IMG/VR virus record: IMGVR_UViG_3300017969_000022
Location: 1-46,208 of that record
Reading direction: 5' to 3' (one strand)
Length of the DNA stretch: 46,208 nucleotides
From: a virus
Made by a program: the position numbers and the translations under genes. The notes under the pieces are model-generated. The model saw only the letters and a list, made by a program, of their open reading frames with translations. It was not told the DNA's origin and searched no databases. Below, one piece after another: positions 7,384-15,571 of this stretch (position 1 is the stretch's first letter; each line of letters opens with the position of its first letter).

Positions 7384-7814
7384 CAGCGGAGCCATACCAA
7401 AGGCTCCGCTGGAAATTGTGCAAAATTTGGGGATGCACAGTTGATGATCCTGTTTTTGAAACAATAACAGAATCTCAGTGGCTTTGGTATGCCAATATGG
7501 TAGCTAAAGATGAGCAGGATTCTAATGATCTAACGATAGATTTAATAGAATATCTTGCCTCATACTGGAATGCAGAAGCTGTCCAAAAGGTTAAGCAATC
7601 TAGAGAGAAGCCCGAAGATCATGGGTTTGCATCAGATGAAGAATTCGAAGAACAAGTAGTTTCTGGAGCCTTCAAGGAAGATAGTATAGTTCAGGCTATT
7701 AGAGACAAGTATAAAAATACTAATTTAGAAAGTAATAATATGAATTCTAATCCTAGAACGAGAAGGCTTCCAAAGGACCTTTCATCTATAAGAGATTTAT
7801 TTGGGGATGACTAA
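6898..7814 (+). CDS. Tail assembly chaperone, -1 frameshift fusion (GT-like), 305 aa
   Basis: Coding is join(6898..7380, 7380..7814): the base at 7380 is read twice. After the two lysine codons of A AAA AAA, the -1 frame reads ATA GCA GCG (IAAEPYQRLRWK) and runs without a stop into the downstream frame (CKIWGCTVDDPVFETITESQ and onward), adding 144 residues to the 161. That frame has only a TTG at 7416 as a possible own start, without a usable ribosome-binding site and just after a strong hairpin, so frameshifting explains its expression best. The added domain carries W/EY/N features of the T domain in GT-type chaperones: SQWLWYANMVAKDEQ, then DLIEYLASYWNAEAVQKV. The fusion's stop TAA overlaps the tape-measure ATG (TAATG at 7812-7816), indicating coupled translation. 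Product and mechanism are inferred from sequence; the frame arithmetic is directly visible. Confidence 0.85.
7374..7411 (+). promoter_or_regulatory. Programmed -1 ribosomal frameshift signal
   Basis: The heptamer A AAA AAA lies at 7374-7380 in the correct phase and is followed at once by the zero-frame stop TAG (7381-7383). A perfect 10-bp GC-rich hairpin follows: CAGCGGAGCC (7384-7393), loop ATACCAAA (7394-7401), GGCTCCGCTG (7402-7411). Both lysyl-tRNAs can re-pair fully after slipping back one base. Heptamer, adjacent stop and stimulatory stem together are the classic bacterial/phage -1 frameshift arrangement. The 3-base spacer is shorter than the usual 5-9, but the lowest C-G pair may be open on the ribosome. 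Confidence 0.87.
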
Positions 7815-9700
7815 TGGCGTCAGATGATATAACGACAAATGCCGAAAAAGCCGAGGATTCCCTTAGTAAGCTCAAAGGGACTGTTAGCGGAGTTGCCGAC
7901 GCCGTTAATAAGCTTAATTCACTAGGTTATAGCTCATCGGAATCAGTTGGAGGCATGGTGAATGCTTTCGATGATCTTACCAACTCAGTCAACGCTTTAA
8001 CGAGCCCTCTGACAGGTGCCGCCGGTCTTTTAAATAACTTTATATCTGGAGCCACCGATGTAGATCTTGGAGGTCTTCTTGATCCGTTAGGTGACGCAAT
8101 GGATATTATGAGTAAGCTTCCTGATGGCGCCAAAGCTGCATTCGAGGGGATGTCTGAAATATTTGATAAGCCTAGCGAAGAATTAAGAAAATTTGATAAA
8201 GAAATGTTTAATGTCGGTAAAAGATTTGGCGACTCAATAGAGGCATCAAAAGAATTTGCCGATTCGTTAAAACTTATACCTGCAAGCGGATTTGGAAGAG
8301 AATTACAAATACATCAAGCTGAGCTTTCCAAAGCTTATGCGGCAGCCGGACGCTATAACTTAAGTCAAGAAACATTAAATAAAACAATAACCACATCTAT
8401 TGGCTCAACAAACTTGCTAACTGCAGCTTATGCTTTTGGGGAATCGGCCGGCATGCAAGCCAGTGAATCAATGGGGCTTTTAAATACAATTGTTAATAGC
8501 CAGGGTGTGGCCGTAGAAGAGGTAACTGGTATATTTGGAACTTATGTTGGTGTTGCAAAAGAAGTTGGTATGCAAATAGATGATGTTGCAACCACATTGA
8601 ATCGGGCAGTTTCTGGATTCTCAAAGCTTGGAGTATCTGCAGACTTCGGCGCACCAATATTGGAAGGATTTGGTCGAGTTGTAAAAGATATGGGGCTAGG
8701 CTTAGATGAGGCGAAAGATCTTACACAAAGCTTATCTGGAGCACTAGGTGGTCTTACCGAAAATTATGGTAATGCGTATGTTATGTTTCAAAGGGGCGGA
8801 TTAGATTTTGGCGCCGGAGGTGGAGTTCTTGGGGCGTCTATTGGTCTTCAGGCAGAGTTTTTAAACGCTGAAAAATCTGGTGATCAAGCTGCAATTGGGT
8901 CACAGCTTGTTGGAGCCATGAGAGATACTCTTGAGTCATTTACTGGAGGGAGTATAGTTACTGTATCTGAGGCTGCAGAAAGCCCAGAGTTGCAGACTCA
9001 GTTTTATACTCAGCAGCAGTTGCTTATGAATCAATTCGGGATAAGAGATCAGTCTTCTGCGACAAGAACACTTGAGCTTTTATCAGAAATTGATGATGCA
9101 ACTAGGTCTGGAAATACAGAAAGAAAAGAGGAGCTGGAAAAGCAGCTACAAAATGAGGCAGAGGGAAGAGATAAAACACTAGATGTATATGAGCAAATGA
9201 ACAGGGAGCTTCAATCTCAAAGTTTGCTTTTAGCGGTTATTGCAAGGCCAAGTCTAGAAAAGATGCACAGCGCTGGTAAACAGCTGGGGGATGCTCTGGT
9301 TGTGCCCCAAATTAGAGGAATAGGAGAGGAGGGAAGAAGGCAGTTTAAAGAGCAACAAGATAATCTAAATGATATGATAGACAGCGTAATAAAAACAGCT
9401 GGAGGGGGCGCTGGAGCACAGAAAATTATTAATGCTGTAGACCCGGCTTCTGCAATTCAGAGTGCTACAGCAGATAAGCTAGAGAAGGGGACCATGGATG
9501 CATTTAGAAGAGAAGTGGGCGAAATATCAGGTGGTTTAAATCCAGAAGATTATAAAGAAGCAATAGTGGAGGCTCTCACTCAGGCTCTCGCAGAAAGTGG
9601 CCAGCAAAATGTAAATGTTACCATTGATTTCAGTGACCCAGAGCTGGCAAAAATGATTATGGCATATGCAGATGTTGCGAAACAGGTAGCAGGTTCTTAA
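7814..9700 (+). CDS. Tail tape measure protein
   Basis: 628 residues, predominantly helical, Ala/Gly/Ser/Leu-rich, located directly after the chaperone pair, with its ATG overlapping the chaperone stop. Low-complexity helical stretches (AEKAEDSLSKLKGTVSGVAD; GLLDPLGDAMDIMSKL) are followed by a tape-measure-type central region of repeated G-containing helices (LTAAYAFGESAGMQASESM; VSGFSKLGVSADFGAPILEG; LTQSLSGALGGLTENYGN). A charged helix (TRSGNTERKEELEKQLQNEA) and a Gly-rich linker (KTAGGGAGAQKIINA) come near the C-terminus. The protein sets tail length and lies inside the tube. At the usual 0.15 nm per residue for helix, 628 residues would span roughly 94 nm if all of it were ruler; this is an estimate. 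There is no clear transmembrane segment and no lytic domain, unlike many siphophage tape measures. Confidence 0.8.
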   Translation: MASDDITTNAEKAEDSLSKLKGTVSGVADAVNKLNSLGYSSSESVGGMVNAFDDLTNSVNALTSPLTGAAGLLNNFISGATDVDLGGLLDPLGDAMDIMSKLPDGAKAAFEGMSEIFDKPSEELRKFDKEMFNVGKRFGDSIEASKEFADSLKLIPASGFGRELQIHQAELSKAYAAAGRYNLSQETLNKTITTSIGSTNLLTAAYAFGESAGMQASESMGLLNTIVNSQGVAVEEVTGIFGTYVGVAKEVGMQIDDVATTLNRAVSGFSKLGVSADFGAPILEGFGRVVKDMGLGLDEAKDLTQSLSGALGGLTENYGNAYVMFQRGGLDFGAGGGVLGASIGLQAEFLNAEKSGDQAAIGSQLVGAMRDTLESFTGGSIVTVSEAAESPELQTQFYTQQQLLMNQFGIRDQSSATRTLELLSEIDDATRSGNTERKEELEKQLQNEAEGRDKTLDVYEQMNRELQSQSLLLAVIARPSLEKMHSAGKQLGDALVVPQIRGIGEEGRRQFKEQQDNLNDMIDSVIKTAGGGAGAQKIINAVDPASAIQSATADKLEKGTMDAFRREVGEISGGLNPEDYKEAIVEALTQALAESGQQNVNVTIDFSDPELAKMIMAYADVAKQVAGS

Positions 9701-9709
9701 GGAGGATAA

Positions 9710-10651
9710 ATGGAAGGAATAGGAAGAGAAACTATAATTTTCTTTTTGCCAAATGATATGGAGGCATTTGTCAGCGATCAAAGCCCCAGCACACTTAGCG
9801 ATGAGGGTGTTGGCTGGTATAAGACAAGACTTTATATAAATCCTCAGACATTTGTAATAAATGAAAATAAGCTTATAAAATCTGACCAGACTAAGGGCGG
9901 GTTCGTAACCCAGTACTGGGGAGAGGATCTTACTAAAATAGACATTTCAGGTACCACTGGATCATCTGGAATACAAGGTATAAATGTTTTAAGATCAATT
10001 TATAGACATGAACAAGTTCAGTATAGAAAGCTGCTAGATGACCGTAGAAATAAGCTTGCAGAACAAGCTGCAGAGTTTCAAAGCTTGGGGATAGCAAATG
10101 CTGAGGAAAGAAGCTTTGGAACTACAACATTGGACATTTTAACTCTTGGCGCCTATAGCCAAACTGTTGATGGCCTAACCAACGCTATAGATATAATAAA
10201 AAATGCTTATGAGGGAGATTCTGAGCTAGAGAGGACTGCCTTTAGATCTTCTCCAACCCTTGCGGCATTAGCAACAAATATTGATATGTATTTTCAAGGA
10301 GAGTTTTTCAGGGGGTACTTTACAAGATTTAGTGTTACAGAAAACGCATCGGAGCCTGGTCACTTTACTTATAGCACGAACTTTGTTGTAACAAGAAGAA
10401 CTGGGCAGCGTAGAAACTTTATGCCATGGCATAGAGAGGCAGTGGATTTAGGCGGGATAGCTCAAATGAGCAAAAGCACAACCGAGGCAAAGGGTGACCC
10501 ATTAACTGGAGGGGATAATCTTACCTTCCCGATAGGTGGGTATGATGAATCGAGTGTTACTCCCGAAGTTGCAAGGGAACAAGACTTTACCGTAGAAATA
10601 AATGATGAGGTATCATTTTTGCAAAATAGGCCAGGTCAGGGTAAAATTTAA
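9710..10651 (+). CDS. Baseplate/tail-tube connector protein candidate
   Basis: 313 residues with the best ribosome-binding site of the window (AAGGAGG at 9699-9705, four bases before the ATG). It lies between tape measure and hub, where phages keep tube-initiator, LysM-like or baseplate connector proteins (gp48/gp54 or XkdP-like). The N-terminal half has a tube-like beta pattern: YKTRLYINPQTFVINENKLI, GGFVTQYWGEDLTKIDISGT, then TGSSGIQGINVLRSI. A charged helix covers about residues 100-125 (HEQVQYRKLLDDRRNKLAEQ). A second beta part at about 196-235 reads MYFQGEFFRGYFTRFSVTEN and then FTYSTNFVVTRR. Such 'F-G-F-x-x-F-S-V-T-E-x-A-x-x-P' strands are typical of proteins that seat the first tube ring. 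No enzymatic motif is seen. The family assignment is by pattern and position only. Confidence 0.5.
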   Translation: MEGIGRETIIFFLPNDMEAFVSDQSPSTLSDEGVGWYKTRLYINPQTFVINENKLIKSDQTKGGFVTQYWGEDLTKIDISGTTGSSGIQGINVLRSIYRHEQVQYRKLLDDRRNKLAEQAAEFQSLGIANAEERSFGTTTLDILTLGAYSQTVDGLTNAIDIIKNAYEGDSELERTAFRSSPTLAALATNIDMYFQGEFFRGYFTRFSVTENASEPGHFTYSTNFVVTRRTGQRRNFMPWHREAVDLGGIAQMSKSTTEAKGDPLTGGDNLTFPIGGYDESSVTPEVAREQDFTVEINDEVSFLQNRPGQGKI

Positions 10652-10665
10652 GTTTAGTATAAGAG

Positions 10666-10671
10666 TATAAT
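10666..10671 (+). promoter_or_regulatory. Candidate -10 box (TATAAT) directly before the hub gene
   Basis: TATAAT lies in the 25-base gap, with only five bases between it and the ATG at 10677. Transcription starting at the usual distance would begin at or next to the A of the ATG, giving a leaderless message. The gap has no ribosome-binding site stronger than AAGAG at 10661-10665, 11 bases from the start. No convincing -35 element is visible, and the region before it is coding sequence. This is tentative. Confidence 0.3.
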
Positions 10672-10676
10672 AATTA

Positions 10677-13600
10677 ATGTCTTATGAATTATCAAATAGA
10701 ATATATCAAACATGGCAGCAAGCCAAGTCTAATATAATAAATGGTGTTAGTCCTGCTTATTTTGATTTAAATTCACATCCAATAGTGGGGACTGGCGCTT
10801 CAGTTTTATTCAATCAGGATTATTCTGTATCTGTAACTCCGGATACAAGAAATCATATTTCTATGTCTCCTGAGGCAACCATACTTATTAAAAAGAAAGC
10901 CTTCTCAACACTAAGGGGTTCAAGCGAAATCAAGCTTATGGATAAAACGGAGAAGATGCTTCTCAGGGCAACCAAAGCCCTTTTCGCTTATAAAGTTCAG
11001 CAGATTAGAGCCTATGAGAGTTTGACTAAATTTGATAATTTTTTCCAGAAAAACAACTCATATAGTATGTCATTACTTTCTTCTTTTATAAATGAATCTG
11101 CAGCAGTTATAAATTCTAATGAGCAACTAAAAACTGATTTGCAAAAAGAGGCTGGAGATCTGTGGGATGACCTCAAAAATATACTTTCTGCATCTAGTTC
11201 TGTGGAAAATACTGCTGCTGTTAATGATGATATTTTAGCTATATTAAAAAGAAATGCCTTCTCTGAAGACTCAGGGCTAACAACGTGGATTGTTGATCCA
11301 GAAAGCCCAGAGAACTATACACTCGGACCTGGAACAGGAGTTATAGAGCTTACTACATTTACAGGCTTTAGAACATCTGTATCGAAAGATTCGTCTCCTT
11401 CATCTGCCAATATAGATATCGCCTATCCATATAGAATAGGAACGGTCCTAGAAGAAGATATTGAAATTGCTATAGAGGAGGCTCTTAAGGGTTCTCTGGG
11501 GCTTTTTTCGGAGCTAATGAATGGCGGCATATCCTCGGAGTCTCTAGCAGGCCAAACGGCCTATGTGGATGGCGCATCGATATTATCAGCTGCATTTGAG
11601 CTTTCTAATGAAAGTTTCTTCGATACTGCAATAGACACAAATTATGTAAGAGACAGGCTAAGAACATTTTATTTGGGTAAGCCATTTATAAATGCATCTG
11701 ATATAGTTCATTTTTACATAAGAGGTAATAGAACTTTTACAGATTTTTCTTCTGCTGATTCCACATATTCTGAAGAAACTTCAGAGTCACCATTTGATGA
11801 AGAATACATGGAAATAGATGAGGTTATATTAAAGGCAGAGCACCAACTTTATACTAGTGGCGCAATAAGTTATCCAAAATACAAGGAATTAAGAAAACTG
11901 CAAGATAATTCATTTGGTATGATTCATGTTTTTGCCGGCCTAGTGACTGATACAATGGAGTCATATGGCGGTGGTTTTTGGAAATTAGGAGTAAACGTTT
12001 CTGATAATATGTCTTGGCTGAACTGGAGTAGGTATCAGAGCGAGCCATCCCTGAGTAATCCAAAAAATGTATTGGAAGACCCACTTACGCCATTCGAGTT
12101 TGAAAAAGATGAGCAGGGCAAAATAATTAGTTCGAGCAGAGATCTTTTGTATGAAAATAAGGCTTTGCTACAATCTGGTTTATTAAATTATGACTCGGGA
12201 CTGTTAGCTGGGCAAAATGCAAGCGAAGGAAATCTGATACAAGGACAATATAACGGCCTAGGATCCTTAGATGGCAAAAAGGTTATGCAGCATCCTAGCG
12301 GATTTGTTTATAGATGGAAAACCGGAATAGTTACCGCTACAGCAGGGTTTGCCTCAGCAAATGAAACAGATAGCGGCAACCCCGCTAGCCAGTGGGGCCA
12401 GCTTTATCAGCCAACCGTAACAAACGGCGTTCTAAACAACCTGGATATACCAAATGTGCTTAGCGTACTTATTGTTGGCCAGCCATATAATATAGAAACG
12501 TTTATCGAGCAGGCTTACACTGCCCATAATATAAAAGATAAGTCTGGCGGCCTAGATCAGCGCGATCCCATAACTGGTGTACTTGATTCTATCAGAAAGC
12601 AAAATGTATATTATGGAAACTTTCATCCATACAGAATGCTTACAATGAGTTCTGCTTCAACACAGCAGATGCTGAATAATGTTGGAAATAGGGAAATATT
12701 AAATAATAATGTAAAAAGTCTGCAAAAAAGAAAGCAGCAAATTAAAAAAAGAATAAATGACTTAAATGATACAAATAACACCTCAACTCCAATAATAAAA
12801 AGCCTAGAAGATGAAATTCAAACAATTGATAGGGCGATAGCTGACCAGATAAATAAGGCTGTTGGTTTTGATAATGCACTTACATCTCAAGACAGGGTTG
12901 GAATAGAGATAAGCCTTGGCGGATCAGTAAATCTGCCTATTGCTGATACTGAGGAAGAAAATAACGATATTACTCGCGCAATGATGCTGACCGGCGCCCA
13001 AAGAAGAATAGAGGATGTTAGACTTAATAGGGATAGAAATTTATTTATAGTCTCTGACCAGTATGATACGGCAGATATAAGGCCCTTTATATTAGGTTTA
13101 AATAAGAGCGGATGGCGACTATTTGAAGGAAAGTATTCAACTGTTTATCAGATGTGTAGCGAGGTTACCAAATATCTAAATCTAGAATTTTTCGCCAATT
13201 CTCAGGGCCATCTTGAGTTTAGGCCGCCTCTTTGGAATCGAGTTCCGCTAACAATATTAAAAGAAACAATAAAGAAACAAAATTCTGAAAATACAGAAAT
13301 TATACCAAGCTTTATTACGAATTTATTTAGCACAAGGATAGAAACGCTTTACCTCAATATACATAATGAAAATATAAAAATTGCATTAGCATGCTTGATG
13401 CTGGGCAGATATCCTGATAGCACCCTTTTGCCGAACGTTAAGGCCTTTGGAACAGACTCTCTAGCATTTTTTGGAATATCACACAAGAAAGATAAGGGAG
13501 AGAGTGATAATGAGCCAGTTGAGTCCGGCGGAAGAGGAGGAGACATTGTCTCGCTTGGCCTAAGGCAAACAAATTTTGAGTTTAAAACAAATAGAGATTT

Positions 13601-15554
13601 AACAGAAGAAAGAGACAATTTTCTGTCACTGGGCGCCTCTTTTCAGGATAAGGGAGATGTTCTATTTGGCAATACCGAAACGCTTCTCGGAACATTTGAT
13701 ATAATTACACAGGAAAGAGGCTCTTTATTAAATGATCTAGAAAATGTTATATCTTCAAATACAAATAGAAAAAGGAAAAGAAAAGAAAGTGCCGCAAAGT
13801 ATACTGCTGCTGATTTAAATGCTATAAGAAATTCTTTTAGAAAGCAGTTTGGGAGAGATCCGGCGAATGGCCTGCTTCCATCTAGTAAAAAAGAGTTTAC
13901 AAATGATGATCTAATTTACCTTGTTAGTGAAAAAAAGAAAGTCGATGCCGCCCTCAATAACGCTGTTGATGTAACAAAAACTTTAGAAAAAGCTATATCA
14001 AATAGAGATAGCTATGTTTCTATGCTTCAGGCAAACTTGCTAAAACAAAGAGAGCTTGAAGAAATAAACGAATTTCTATTGACCGGAGAGAATGCAGATT
14101 TTGAAGGAACATACAATGGTTCTTCTGCCGCTTTAAATGAAACATTTGATTTTCTAGAAAAAAGTGCAAATGGACTTAGCGCAGCATCTGATATAATAAC
14201 TGGCAAAATTGCAGAAGGAACAGTTTATGATCATTTGATTGAAGATGATACAAGAAATCTTTTAGGCTATGGTTCTGGCAAAAGATTTATACTAAAGGAT
14301 GAATATATAAAGACTGCGAGCTTTTCTGAAAAACCTCCAGAGTTTACAAGGGTTGACGTATTAGGTAATGCGCCGCTCATAGGCGAGGGTCTGAGAAGCC
14401 AATTTGATGGCCTTTACTTTTGGGCAGGAGCAACAGATTTTGATTTATGGAAGCAATATGGATATAAGGATGCCCAGATTGATTTACCATTTGTATCGGA
14501 TCCGGAGGGCCAGGGAAGACCATATGCATATTTAGAGCTTGCAATGCAAAAGTTAAAAGTTAATTCTGCTAGTGTAAACATTATTGGCAATGAGTTTTAT
14601 CAGCCTGGAGACACCGTATATATACCGTCCAAGGGGCTTCTATATTATGTTACCTCAGTAAATCACACATTTGATTACGGCAGTAGCTTTAACACGACAT
14701 TAAATTTGGAATATGGCCACCCTGCCGGCAACTATATTCCAAGCCCACTAGATGTAATTGGGCAACAGTTGGTATCTAACGTTATTGAGGACCCGGCTAT
14801 TGTTTATAGAACTGATAGGACTGACGATAACTACACTCCGTTAAGGCCGGATTGCTCATTGGTTTTCCCAACCGGAGAGGCTGGGCCTGCAGAATTGCTT
14901 GCTTATTCGGATAATAATGTAAGATTTACAAATATGATGATAGACGTAACCTCCAGGGTTGCTGGCAGCAGCTACCTGCTCATAAGAGGCTTTGTTAAGG
15001 ATAGCAATGAAGATATAACCGATACTCTTGAGAAAATGGCAATTGTAAGATATCTTTTTGAAAATCCAAGCCAGCTTGCTCAATCGAACCAGCTAAGCCT
15101 TGGGGATGATCTGGTCAATGCTTTTGGATCACTAACAACAACCTTTTCATCGGCTGCCGGGGGCGGGTCTGTTGGAACAACAAAAACGCTAACTCAAATG
15201 AGGCTGCCTAATAACCTGCCCGTTGTTCCAATTTCTCCATCAAAGATTATAGAACAAGTATCTTACTTTAAGAAAGAATTTGGTGATGACGGCAAGAAAA
15301 ACTTTGAGCAAGGCCAGATAAGGTGTTTGAATCGAGATCTTGCATTGGCAATGCAAATTGATGCGGGGCAGTTTGAATCTCTGTCATCAGGCGTAGTAAA
15401 TGGAATATTCCCAAGGGGCGGCCCGAGTCAGGCAAGTTGGGGCGATCTTCGTGATGAAGTCGCTGGAATTAATAAAAACTCTTCTTTCAAATCAAATGTT
15501 ATTGAGATTGGTATTATACGGATACCAAGCAGCTTGCTTTCAAAGACTCTTTAG
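10677..15554 (+). CDS. Large baseplate hub protein (gp27 / late-control-D-like), 1625 aa
   Basis: The protein directly precedes the spike, as hub proteins do. Two segments carry the hub signal: residues about 803-865 (DIRPFILGLNKSGWRLF, then YQMCSEVTKYLNLEFFANSQ and GHLEFRPPLW) and about 1300-1355 (NIIGNEFYQPGDTVYIPSKG, LLYYVTSVNHTFDYGSSF, NTTLNLEYGHPAG). Such 'GD.vyip..g..YyV.sv.H.f..G..f.T.l.l.yG' strands are shared by gp27 and late-control-D hub rings that receive the tube and hold the spike. It is about four times the length of T4 gp27 (391). The extra parts are a long N-terminal domain, a coiled coil near 678-735 (LQKRKQQIKKRINDLNDTNN) and another helical region near 1060-1145 (VTKTLEKAISNRDSYVSML). 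The C-terminal 220 residues are unassigned. No lysozyme or peptidase motif was found. The start codon lacks a good ribosome-binding site. Confidence 0.7.
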   Translation: MSYELSNRIYQTWQQAKSNIINGVSPAYFDLNSHPIVGTGASVLFNQDYSVSVTPDTRNHISMSPEATILIKKKAFSTLRGSSEIKLMDKTEKMLLRATKALFAYKVQQIRAYESLTKFDNFFQKNNSYSMSLLSSFINESAAVINSNEQLKTDLQKEAGDLWDDLKNILSASSSVENTAAVNDDILAILKRNAFSEDSGLTTWIVDPESPENYTLGPGTGVIELTTFTGFRTSVSKDSSPSSANIDIAYPYRIGTVLEEDIEIAIEEALKGSLGLFSELMNGGISSESLAGQTAYVDGASILSAAFELSNESFFDTAIDTNYVRDRLRTFYLGKPFINASDIVHFYIRGNRTFTDFSSADSTYSEETSESPFDEEYMEIDEVILKAEHQLYTSGAISYPKYKELRKLQDNSFGMIHVFAGLVTDTMESYGGGFWKLGVNVSDNMSWLNWSRYQSEPSLSNPKNVLEDPLTPFEFEKDEQGKIISSSRDLLYENKALLQSGLLNYDSGLLAGQNASEGNLIQGQYNGLGSLDGKKVMQHPSGFVYRWKTGIVTATAGFASANETDSGNPASQWGQLYQPTVTNGVLNNLDIPNVLSVLIVGQPYNIETFIEQAYTAHNIKDKSGGLDQRDPITGVLDSIRKQNVYYGNFHPYRMLTMSSASTQQMLNNVGNREILNNNVKSLQKRKQQIKKRINDLNDTNNTSTPIIKSLEDEIQTIDRAIADQINKAVGFDNALTSQDRVGIEISLGGSVNLPIADTEEENNDITRAMMLTGAQRRIEDVRLNRDRNLFIVSDQYDTADIRPFILGLNKSGWRLFEGKYSTVYQMCSEVTKYLNLEFFANSQGHLEFRPPLWNRVPLTILKETIKKQNSENTEIIPSFITNLFSTRIETLYLNIHNENIKIALACLMLGRYPDSTLLPNVKAFGTDSLAFFGISHKKDKGESDNEPVESGGRGGDIVSLGLRQTNFEFKTNRDLTEERDNFLSLGASFQDKGDVLFGNTETLLGTFDIITQERGSLLNDLENVISSNTNRKRKRKESAAKYTAADLNAIRNSFRKQFGRDPANGLLPSSKKEFTNDDLIYLVSEKKKVDAALNNAVDVTKTLEKAISNRDSYVSMLQANLLKQRELEEINEFLLTGENADFEGTYNGSSAALNETFDFLEKSANGLSAASDIITGKIAEGTVYDHLIEDDTRNLLGYGSGKRFILKDEYIKTASFSEKPPEFTRVDVLGNAPLIGEGLRSQFDGLYFWAGATDFDLWKQYGYKDAQIDLPFVSDPEGQGRPYAYLELAMQKLKVNSASVNIIGNEFYQPGDTVYIPSKGLLYYVTSVNHTFDYGSSFNTTLNLEYGHPAGNYIPSPLDVIGQQLVSNVIEDPAIVYRTDRTDDNYTPLRPDCSLVFPTGEAGPAELLAYSDNNVRFTNMMIDVTSRVAGSSYLLIRGFVKDSNEDITDTLEKMAIVRYLFENPSQLAQSNQLSLGDDLVNAFGSLTTTFSSAAGGGSVGTTKTLTQMRLPNNLPVVPISPSKIIEQVSYFKKEFGDDGKKNFEQGQIRCLNRDLALAMQIDAGQFESLSSGVVNGIFPRGGPSQASWGDLRDEVAGINKNSSFKSNVIEIGIIRIPSSLLSKTL

Positions 15555-15571
15555 TTATAAGGTAAATATTT

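Noticed and set aside
7416-7814. Separate gene starting at TTG 7416
   Set aside because: No ribosome-binding site, directly after a strong hairpin, and the frame is open back to 7380 in exact -1 register with the slippery heptamer; it is treated as the frameshift extension.
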